NCBI GenBank assembly: GCA_964017185.1
Contig: OZ024874.1
Coordinates: forward strand, 53,410,856-53,474,855
DNA: 64,000 bases
Direction of reading: 5' to 3'
Source: Rugalucina vietnamica
Lineage: Eukaryota; Mollusca; Bivalvia; Lucinida; Lucinidae
Shown: positions 49,901 through 61,900 of the stretch, piece by piece
Layout: each line of letters opens with the position of its first letter
Numbering within the stretch: position 1 is the first letter of the stretch
The notes under the pieces: generated by a model
Database searches by the model: none
Told to the model about the DNA's origin: nothing
The model's input: the letters and a program-made list of their open reading frames with translations, nothing else
Made by a program: the position numbers and the translations under genes

Positions 49901-52900
49901 CAGATACCCTTTTTTTGTGGAAGATCATTTGATTTTCAATCTGCAGAAAGGTGAGCATTTTTTTCTCCATAGTTTTTCCTGTTAAATTGTTTGATATGCG
50001 ATTTTGTTGCGTAGTTTCAACAGAAATTGTTAGATTTTTGGCAGTTGCAGAACGTTATAGGATAAGCTATCAAGTAAAATCTGTTCACAGTTTCATGCTT
50101 TTTCAATAAAATAATGGGCTACTTCGAGAAACAACCCCAAATGTAGCTCATGCATTGTGCGAACGTTGAGTAAAATTGATTCCTGGCAATTTCCGATTTA
50201 GGACAACTGATGTCTCTTTCTTTTAAGGAACTGTAGTATCGTAAAGAACCAAAAGGTTCCCAGATTTATTGTACCCTTACTGGTTCTTCATACATCCTGT
50301 GGTGCTGTTTTGTCAATGTTAGGTTAGAATATCATCAGACATTAAACTGCATGAATTCAAACGCACAGGTGGTTATGGTGGAAATGAAGAGAATTTGAAG
50401 CTCTCGAATATAATCAGCAACATCTTCTTAGCTTTCCAGGTATATACATACCCGAGCTTGATTCAAAAGTATGTACGTCTATGAATGAAGTTCATGAAAA
50501 CCAGGATTTGCTGCATTGAGAAAAGATAATACCAATCAGTAATGCCACATACATGCACAGAGTCAATACGCTTTTGCTCAGATTTGGAACGACTAGTAAT
50601 TATAATAAATAAATATAGAAATAATGTCGTCTTTTCGAATTTCAAACTAGCTACTGAAAGAAAGTACTGCAGCATAGATATGTAAGGAAGTATATTTAAA
50701 GGTAAAAGGAGGCAATGAGCAGGAAATTGCACAATCAGAAAGAAATTCCCACTTGGAAAAAACTAAATTAACAATCATATATCCACAACACAAAACAAAG
50801 TCTGATCTGTTTTGGTCGTCCATTTTAGAAATTCATCGAAAACAGTGACGGCAACGATTAGAATTTCTGGTGCATATGCCGATATGAAAACCTTATATAT
50901 ATATGCGCATTTACCATTATGTTGGTTGGAGAGGATCAACCCCGCGCACATTGTATTCACCTAAATTGCCTAGAACCAAGACCTCATAAGCTACTTAATT
51001 GCAGCCATAATATCTGGCTTTCGCTGCCAGTTTTATAAAGGGTCACTGATGAAGGTTCATTACCCGAAATTGTACAATATGGCCCACCTTTTCACTTTCA
51101 ATGCTTTTACTGATTCCAAAGGATCTAACAATTATATTTTATTTGCTATTACTGCAGCTGGTGATGTGCCGTGTGGCGACCCTAAAAAGTCTCCCCGTAC
51201 ATCATCCATAGTGCAGACAAGTTGGCTTCTTTAAAAAGAAACCAATGTAAAGGTCAGCAGCCGTTTGTTTTAAGAGATTCCCTTTTGCTCTAGATTTCAG
51301 TGTTGTTGATTATCTGGTTCGTCATTAATTTCGATTCTCACACGTTTCAGTTTCGTTTCCTATACATGAATGTCGTTTCTTGTAATGAAGCTTGACCAGT
51401 GTGTGTATCTGTTGCTCAAGGCAATGATAAAATTTTTTGATGTTATGGAATCAAAGCCAATACTAAAGGGAACACGATTACAATCAATATGTCGATTTGT
51501 AGAAAACCATTTTGCAGTGCAGTCAATTTGTGACGGAGTTCTGAATTTTGACCTGCAGCCACACTACCAGAAACAGACCCATAGTGCGATGTGATGGACT
51601 AAAGGTTTCTGTAGTTTCTGTACTCCTCGTCAGGGTATATACGATGTAAACCTAGATGCGCTATGATAAGCAGTCACCACGATCGAGACGGCTTGCTATA
51701 TATTAACCGTTATTTGACGGGGAGTGTCAACAATTGATAAATTAAATTGATTGCGGTGAACTGTCTAGTCCCTATAGAAGGGTTCACTAGTTTTTAGTAA
51801 GCGCTTTATGTGACAAAACGCGTAATTGAGGGAGAGCAGTCGCTCATGGGTACAATTTTCTTCATATTCAAAGTAAACACTGTGGAAAAGGTCCTGTGGG
51901 ACCTTTTCCAATTATATTTTTCTTTTGATCCTTTTGGATCAGTGAGAATATTTGGAGTATTTCAAATTTTTTGTACGGTAAGAATCATCTTCTTAACAGT
52001 ATTTTGATAATTTGGCCCTTTTTGGGAATATGAGACTTTGATTAAGACTACACTGGTGTAAATTCTTGAAATTGCAGCCATAATATCTGGCTTTCGCTGC
52101 CAGTTTTATAAAGGGTCAATGATGAAGGTTCATTACCCGAAATTGTACAATATGGCCCACCTTTTCACTTTCAATGCTTTTACTGATTCCAAAGGATCTA
52201 ACAATTATATTTTATTTACTAGAACATAATAACATTTCCAGAGAATAAAACTGACACTATCATATCTTGTAAGTAGCCAAGTGCATCTCAAACATGGATT
52301 CTTATCTTTATTCTCCAACAAGTCTTACAATATTACCTTCTGAAGGTCACTTCAGTGCTGAATTGATATGTTTTTCAATTTTCTGGACATAATTGCCTAT
52401 CTGGTGCTATCTAATGATACTTGTTTTTCCCCAACCGCACGGTCAAAGCCCTCTTACATTCACGCACCGAACATTCCCAATCACAGATTTCAAAACAGTG
52501 CATTGCAATTTGATTAATTGCTACTGTTTTGCTAAATGAGCCACCGCATGGGAAAACCAACAATCTGCATTTGGCGAAATCAGCTTCGCAGTAACTGCGA
52601 AGCTGATCAGCGCCTTTGTTTTCACTACACGTATAGTACAATTCCTCTACTTTCTAAATCCAAAATTTCCAGCCTCTAACCATCGTCTGTGGCTGTACAG
52701 CCCGGTTTGAGTCGGACCCGGTCGGAACGGCAAATTGTTAGTTTTCTCATGCACAGGCTCAAATAACCTGACATAGCAACGACATTTACCAGGTAGATAC
52801 AGGTAATTATGACTGTGCTGTTTTCAACAGGCCATCAGTCACTTGACTTTTTTATATCATGCTGTTGCACTTTGAAAAGCATTCCCAGCAATGTTTGTAA

Positions 52901-55900
52901 CAAATGTTGGCATGGTGGTACACATTTCAAGACGTTATTTTTCTGAAAGTAGGTAGCTTCACTAACATTGCATCCTTTAAACAAACATAATTTTTAAATG
53001 AATTTCAAAAACATTTATCTGCAAAGGATTGAAATGTGTTTTCATTTTACTGCAATTTATTTGGGTCGCGTGCAAAGTGAATGACCCCCGAAGGGGTGCA
53101 TGTAAGCTTTGCTAGCGACCCACTGTGGTTCATAGCTCCAAAAACATCAGAAAAATTAAACTCGTCACTTTTATTTACATTAATCTTTCTATCGCTCGTT
53201 GAAAAATTATCAAAGGGAGATCACATTTACAAGCAAACAAGGAATTTACACAGTTTGTGTTCAAGCAGCGGAACGGCATCGATGGCGTCATGGCGTTTAC
53301 AATGTCCAATCACATTGGCGAGAGCCATGGTGTTTATGACGTCAAGTTTGATCATGTGACGTCGCGTGACAAGATGTATTTCATGGAACTATGAACTATG
53401 AATCGCATTTCAGTTCTATAGGTTCATTAAGACTTTGCATCAGAAAGTAAAACAGAGGACCAATGGTCCTGTAAGCGCTCACCTGAGACCTGAGATATAT
53501 ATTAATAAACTTGTTTGACTGGAATGGTAAAATACATGCATAGTACCCTAGGGCAGTGTCAGACTAACCCCCAAAGTCAATTTTTTTTCAAATCATAAAA
53601 ATCCAGTCCATTTGCCAATTTACTGCAAGTTTTGCCCTTCAAATGAATTTAATAATTTTCCCCATTAAAATACATAGGCGACCTAAGTTGACCTTGCCGT
53701 AAAGAAAGGTCAAGGTCATCCCAGGGTCATAATTTATGCAAACCTCCATTCCTTGATGCTTCATGCCAAAAGTTTCAAAATCAAAGGCCTTCTGGTTCTG
53801 AGGAAGAAGATTTTAAATGTTTTTGCTATTTACAGCATTGGCAGCCATGTTGATCATGCGACCTTGACCATTTATACAAACTTTCATTCACTCTTCCTAA
53901 GGATGCTCCACATAAAGTTTGACTTTGATTGGTCAAGAGCTTTCAGAGAAGAAAATGTAAGAATATGATGGTCATATACATGCATATAAACCCAGGGAAG
54001 GGGCAGACACCCCCGGGGCCCAAAATATTTTCATAAACATAGCATTTCTGTCCATTTGCTCATTCCTAGTAAGTTTTCTGCCATTAAATGGCATTTTCTT
54101 ATTTTTCCCCATTCAAATGCATGGGCGACCTAAAGTGAACTTGCCGTAAAAAAGGTTAAGGTCATTCCAGGGTCATGATTTATATAAAATTTTTAGAGCT
54201 ACAGTCCCAGATGCGTCATGCCAAGTTTCAAAATCACAGGCCTTCGGGTTCGGAAGAAGAAAATTTTTAAAGGTTTTTGCTATTAACAGCCATGGCGGCC
54301 ATCTTGGTCATGTGACCTTGACCATTTATATAAACTTTCGTTCCCCCTTCTTAAAGATGTTCCACATAAAGTTTGGCTTTGATTGGCCAAGAGGTTTCAG
54401 AGAAGAAGGTACATGTATTTGAATATTATGGTCCTATACATGTATATAGCCCCGGGGCAGGGGCAGACAACCACCTGGGTCCAAAATATTTTCATAAACA
54501 TAAATTTTCTGTCCATTTGCTCATTACTAGAAAGTTTTTCTATCATTAAATTGAATTTTCCTATTTTTTCCCATTCAAATACATGGGCGACATAAGTTGA
54601 CCTTGCCGTAAAATAGGTCAAGGTCATCCCAGGATTTACATAAACTTTGTAGAGCTCCATTGCCTGATGCTTCATGCCAAGTTTCAAAATCATAGGCCTT
54701 CTGGTTCTGGAGAAGAAGATTTTTAAAGGCTTTGGCTATTTATAGCCATGGCGGCCATCTTGGTCATGTGACCTGGACCATTTATACAAACTTTCGTTCC
54801 CCCTTCCTAAGGATACTCCACATGAAGTTTGGCTTTGATTGGCCAAGCGGTTTCAGAGGAGAAGATCTTTGAAATTGTGGACGACGGACGGATGACGGAC
54901 GGACGACGGACGGTGACGGACGCCGGAGCAAAGGTATACTACAGAATACAGAATAGTTTATTCGGCATTAAACATTACAAAACAATGTTTCTAGCCTACA
55001 AAGCAATACATAGTGAGATACAACATGAGCTCACCTGTGAGCCTTCGGCTCAGGTGAGCTAAAAATTGTTGAGTACGTCAGTTGCTGGAATAATTGTGGT
55101 AAGGGTGGGATCGGTTTAACATTTACCTTTGGAAGCGTTCTGTAAACTTGTCAAGATGAAGAATTGTTCTGGTTTTCTTGTGGGCAGTGAACAAGCATTT
55201 CCAAACGCCAACGCCATTTTGGTGTAAAACATCAGGAAAACATGTCCGAGCAATATATACCCCCTTAAACCCCACTTTTATATAGTAAATCTGAGGTTTG
55301 CAGGAGTATACCTAATTTTCTTCTTTCTGATCCAAAACATACATTGTAGGTACTCGTTATAACCGCCTTGGCGAGGCGGTTCTAACGTGTACCCACAATT
55401 TATGTTTTGAGCAAAACTAAGAAAAATATCAACATTTTTCAGCTGAAGATTTTCGTTTTTTAAAGCTCAAAAATCTCTGGTTATTACATGGGCAAGTTTT
55501 CGTAATGAGCAAACATTGTCCGTAAATTTTCTGCTATCACCAGCTCCAATGCGGTACATCTGTTGTGGTTCTTATTCAATGTTTTGGCGTCGAATTTTTG
55601 TTTAGTTTAAACATGTTTTATTGTCATCTCAAAGACAAAGGGTTTGGGCTCCAAGTTCTGACAACATTAGTTACAGCCCGCACCCTATGATTTTTGGACT
55701 GGTTGCATCTTATGACCGTTTTCATATATTTAGTTAATGCCGAGTAACTAAGTGGCCACAGCTGCTCACTCGGCTTAGGATATGTTTTCTCTGTCTTAGT
55801 ACCTGATTGTCAATTTAGTTTTTTTCCCACTCTGGTTTTTTGGAGTCGGAATTTGTTTCTGAATGCGCCATTTACTGATCATTGCTTACATTCAACTTCT

Positions 55901-58900
55901 TTTCCTATGGCTATTACAAGAACCGTCGGAAATGAGAAAAATGCGGATGCTATAAATAAGTACTATATATAGCCAGAGAAAATTAATTATTAGATTCTCA
56001 TCCATTTCTTTTTAATTTTTGGTTGGGTGCGTGGGTGGATTTTATTTTTCATTTTATGGCACCCACTTTGTCTTCAATGCCTAGTTTCTTTAAATTTTTC
56101 TATATTTTTTGCATTAAAAGACACACAGGCAATTAAGTAGGTGAAATCTATACATTATCTTGACTTTGTACTGATTTTTGTTACTTTTCCGACAAAAATA
56201 AGAAATGATTTTGGAGGCTTTCGAACTTTGGCGGCAGGGAATGAGAATCTGAACATTTATTTTGTTTATTTTTGCTAACAAATAAAAACCTCGTCGTTTA
56301 ATATTTTCATGACATTTTAAAGCCAGTCAATACTGCATCAACTCTTTCCCCAATTCACTCGTTTATGACAAAAATGCAACCAGATTTATTAATATAAGAA
56401 CTAGGCCAATAGCAGAAAACAGGAGCAGAATTTTCCAGACGAGTACAAGATTTACAACTTAGCAATAATATTTTTAAATATGAAAATCTGTTAATCATCA
56501 TTTTCCGGTATTTTAGATTTCTGCACTAGGTGTTTTCACCATATACAAGACAGACACTCTGCATAACGTCTTAAACAATTACGCCTTAGAGTATTTTGAG
56601 CCTCGACGCGAGAAAACCGGTCTTCGGGGTTTGCGACAAGGTCTGACACAAACTGACCTGTACAGTCACAGAAGCGGGCTAGAAGCTTGAAGTTTCGGAT
56701 ATAAGAAGAAGAGGAAATGTACTATCCGTGTAGCGAAAACAAAGGCGCTGATCAGCTTCGCGGTCGCGAAGCTGATCTGCGCCTTTGTTTTCGCATAGGC
56801 AAAAATCCGGTTTTCCCACGATGCGGCTCCTATTATTTAACCTTCTGGCAAAAAATAACAAGATTTATGGGCTGTGCAACAGTTTCATGAAACAGTGCTG
56901 CTAGAAAACTGCTGCGTTTGCTTTTTTTTTGCTTCTTTTTGTGTGTTTTAAACTAAACTGGTTCAATATTGGCTGATTCTGATAAGTTTTAAAAATTAAA
57001 AACTATCAAAATTGTATGTACTCGTAAGTGACTTTGAAGCTACTCAAGGGACGGCAAAATATTGAATCATTACAACGTTGCAGCACTGCTCAAATACCTA
57101 AATATTACGATTATTTATATGAATTATGATATACATATGCACTTACGAGAATAATTGATCATTAAGGCTAGCACCCAGTCCCATTTAAGTAAATAACTAC
57201 GTGATATATGAATGACCAATGTCAGACTATGGTCAGAAAACTTTAGCCATGCTCAACTGAAGTAACGTTTACATTTGTTTGCAAAATTAGTTGAAACGTT
57301 TTAAAAATATGTTTTTTTTTGTTTTTTTTTTGTTATTCTGTTTATACATTATTCGCAAATATTATTTGGTAAGTTTTTCAAAGTCAGCTCTAACTTACAC
57401 GATTGACAGAAATTTCGAATCATGTGCCAGAATATATTCCAGACTGAATTGCAAACGGAGATCAATATGTTGAAATTTGTTAGGTATTTGTTAGGTTACA
57501 CTTGAATGTTTACACTGTGATACATGGAAATTAAAACATTGGCCTTGTGTATATATATGATAACAGTGGTTGGGTATATGTACGAGGGTTGTCCCAAAAG
57601 TTTCATTACACTCACTGTTTTGCCTCAATAACAGCATGTTAGATCTTACAACACTTACAGTCACCAAGTGCTATATCTTTGGCTTTGGAGGTAAATATTC
57701 GTACTGATTCTTGCATTCGTTAAAACACAGCGGCGCTTTTGAACACTTGTACCCCTACTGCAGCGGAACAGGGCCGTTAATTGTAAGTGTTTTCTTAATA
57801 TTTTGGCGTTTGGATAAATACACTGCAAACAAGAAATCAATTTTAAAATTAATCATACTTATATTTAGCTTAGTGATACTGCAGCATATATTTGGAAAAT
57901 CTAAGTAAAATAATTATAAGCAAATCGTCCAATTAATGCTTTAGAGATCAGTCATGCTAAATAAGAATAATTAACTAATGCTATCCCGCAGCGCAACCAC
58001 TTCCCATGGTTCAGTAGGTCAAGTAATATGACTGTTATAGCTGAAATAGATGTTTTGTAATAGTATTGAAATTCGCATCTAATATAAAGCTAAACAATTA
58101 GTTTGTTTCCATTAAAAACATAACGTACATGTAGATGTTTAAATATAATGACCCTGTATTTTTGCTCCGCACGCTTTTTCGTACGTCATAATTTTGTCGT
58201 TCAAACTTTATAGGTCAGCTTCTTTATTCTTCTCCCAAATTATCAAATCGTCACCAAATTTCATAAAACTATCAATAAATGATGCTCACAGATGGTATAT
58301 TTTCCTAAATGATCCCATTATACCTATGTTGATATGACAGATTGCGAAAAAATGAAAGTTCCGAAAACATTTTGCATAATGTGACCTGTTCCGGTCATGC
58401 CTACTCAGGGTTACCAAGGTAACTGTAAAAGTGAGGGCATTGAAGTGAGTGCCATGTTGTATCATAAAATAAGTTCCAATATGGCCAAGTATTCTTCATG
58501 GGAAACTTTGATTGATTCCTGCTATGTGTTCAGAATAAAATGCATATGTAACGGGACTTTTGGGACAAGCCACGTATGAATCCAGATGACAATAAACTTG
58601 AAGCCGACTTTCTTTCTGAAATCAAGAAACATCCTATAGATATTGTGATTGTGCCCTCTGATGATATTGCACGCAACAACCGTAACCAACCACCTGTGTG
58701 AGTCATGCATATACCTGCTCAGGTAGAAAAGATATAAGACTTAGGTAAGAATTTACATAAGATAACAGACAAACCCGCTGTCTCATTCATAAAACACACA
58801 TCTGCAGTTCCCATCAAGCATGCTAGCAGAACAATTCAAGCCACTCACTGAGAAAAGTACTGAGTGTATTTTTTGTTCCTTCGGAGAAACTTGAATATAT

Positions 58901-61900
58901 TATGTAACTGATCAGCATAGTTTATTTCTCACATTAATCGTAGGTTGATTTGATATTATAGAGCATTTTTCGACAACATGAAAATTCTATCTATAAGAAT
59001 AGATATAATCAAATAAGAGAAACCCGGAGACATGTTTTCACACCAAGTGGTTCATCCATAAAATCCAGACCAATAAAGCTTCACCGGAGGTCGTTTATCT
59101 GGTTCGTATTGTGATTTTAGAAGAACTAAAATAAGCAAATATTCTCGATGAATGGTTGAGAAATATTCAGAGGCTATCATACTTAATGACTGAAAGAAAG
59201 TCTCTTCTTGCACACCTGACGAGAAAAATATCCAAGGTTTTGGCCAGGGGTAGGATATAAGAATCTTACAAGAGTGTCAGGGATCGATAGACAAATCTGT
59301 CTTGAGGGTCACAGTTTGGCATCACCAGGCTCGCCGAGGGTAAGCTTTGGACCCATTATAGGGATCAACCATGGTTTTCAGTGTTCAAACATTCGATGGA
59401 TCACGAGGAAGGTGTTTGAACACAAGGCCGCAGGCCGCGTGTTCAAACACCTTCCGAGTGATCCAGCGAATGTTTGAACACTGAAACAAACCATGGTTGA
59501 TCGCTATTCTTGCATTTTCACTCCAATCCACTTAAAATCTCTTGAAAATAACATTAACAACGTAAAAACGCACCGAAAACCGCGGAGCTTCTTCAACGTC
59601 GGCCATTTTGTTTCTATGAAATACATGACGTCACGTCACTTTGACCAATGACGTCGGCCAAAACCCATGTTCAAACGGCACGTGAATTTCATGATTTGAA
59701 CATGGGTTTTGCGGTTTGAACACGGCTTTCGACCAATCAAAAACGGCTTCAAACAGCTATGCGCATAGATATCTATGCAAGAATAATGGTTTAAGCCCAA
59801 CTCCCAGTATTTTTTATATTAATGATCGTTCCAAGGCGATATTTCGGTTGTGGTTCTATTTGTTGTATGTTTTGGAGTCGAATTTTTGTGCTGTTTGAAC
59901 CTTCCTTGTGTATGTTTTCATATTTTAGTTAAGTTCGGGTAACTGAGTGGCCGCCTATTGAGAAATAGCTGCTCACTCGGTTTACGTTATTATTTTTTAG
60001 AATAAGTACCTAACTGTCAATTTAGTTTCTTCCCACCTCGGTTTTTGGAGTGGGAATTTCTTTCTGATTGCGCCTTTCCTGGTCATTGCCTACTTGTACC
60101 TTCTTAAAATAAAGCTGACTAACACTGTCTATGTTTATCAATTAATTTTGCCAGCGCTGAATCCGCCCTTGATAAATATATAAGAGCCGCCTAATGAGAA
60201 AACCAACAATCTGCATATGCAAAAACAAAGTCGCAGATCAGCTTCGCGGTAAACCGCGAAGCTGATCAGCGCCTTTGTTTTCGCAACTCGGATAGTACAA
60301 TTTCTCTCCTTCCTACATCTGAAATTTCAAGCTTCTAGCCATCTTCTGTGCTTGTACAGCTCGGTTTGTGTCAGACCTGGTCGGAAACCCCGAAGACCGG
60401 TTTTCTAGCGTCGCGGCCCAAATATTATAAAACAGCAAGAACAGCACCTATTTGATAGAATCATCAAGGCCAGGCTGTCAGATTAAGTTTACATTTTTGT
60501 CAGAGAAATGAGCAGCCTCGTTGGAAAACCAACAATGTGGTTTCCGAACAGGTCCGACACAAACCGACCTGTACAAGCACAGAAAAGAGCTAGAAGCTTG
60601 AAATTTCGGATTTAAGTAGAAGAGGAATTGTACTATCCGAGTAGCGAAAACAAAGGCGCTGATCTGCGTTTTTGTTTTCGCCTATGCAGATTGTTGGTTT
60701 TCCCACGAGGCGGCTCAAATATCGGCTATGATAGTTACATCAGAAATGAAATAATGTGCACCAGGAACGTATGATGCACATTAATATCAGATTAGCTTTT
60801 TCTTTGACTGTTTTTCAGAATGAATGAAATTGTCTGGAAATGCCTTGATATATGATTCTTATAAATACCTTTGAATAATGATAAAAGCATTGGTCTAGAA
60901 AAAACGAATGAGGGTAAAGTTGCATTTTTGACGTTTTAGTTGCGCAGTACTTAGCCCGACGAGCAGGTAGTTGATGGTGATTTTGTAATATAAGGGCCCT
61001 ACATTAATTAGCTTCGTAAAAACGAAGAAGAAGGAAAAAAGATTTAGTCTGCGACTAAACACCCAAGGTCTTGAAACAAATATTGAAACAAGTTCCAATT
61101 AAATTGGTACCCAATAGAATATAGAATCTGTAAGCAATAGCGAAAAAATTGAATCGGTGCCTTTCTACGGTATATGACGTAGAGTTTATAAATCCAAATT
61201 TTGCAATCTAAGTACCGTAAACTTTGGCTACGTGAGTTGTTCAATGGAGTGAACGTGGGATAATCTAAAGGCCAGGATATAGAAGCCAATTTTGACCTTT
61301 TAATTTTGTCACCTCTGCAAGTTCTTTGTATATAAGTATTAATGCAATGGCAAAAAGCAGAAACTTATTAATGACAAACGCAGAACGATGAACAGACAAG
61401 ACACAGCACCACTTTGAAACAACACTTAACAACAGTGGAAAAAATAATAACACAACAACACTTACCCGGAAATGTGCGCTTTGGCTGTTCCTTTGTCCGA
61501 TGAAAAGGTTCAGATAATTCCCTGCCAAATACTGTTTGTCCAGTGATTCTATCACTCGTTCATATATTTTACTACAGTTTAAGAACAGAGATACATGAGT
61601 TCCACTAATAGTCAATGCTAGTCTATGCCAGCGGTTGTCCGCTAATCTGAATGGGAATGTTTCAACTCGGATTTGTTGGTCGTGTGTATAATGAAGACGA
61701 AGTTCATCTCTTCTTCCGCTGCTCTCTAGTTCTAAGAATCTGCAATACAACAAAGAGAAACATCAGCATTATACGCTCAGTTTATTTAGTCCCTGTTTCC
61801 ATATATGATAATAGTTTTATTTCAATGTGATCCCTATTAACGTTTCAATACTGTTGAGGCCATTACAAGTGATTTTTATAGCTATGGTAAGGATATGTGT

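Larger units (their letters stand above)
50965..52230 (+). repeat. Direct pair of hammerhead-bearing repeats
   Basis: Two near-identical ~150-bp blocks (about 51000-51150 and 52073-52222; start GCAGCCATAATATCTGGCTT, end ATCTAACAATTATATTTTAT) lie in the same direction with ~920 bp between. The space has no recognised coding sequence. Layout resembles paired pseudo-LTRs of Penelope-like or retrozyme-type elements. Older relatives occur at 5160-5390 and 28680-28820. Confidence 0.6.
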
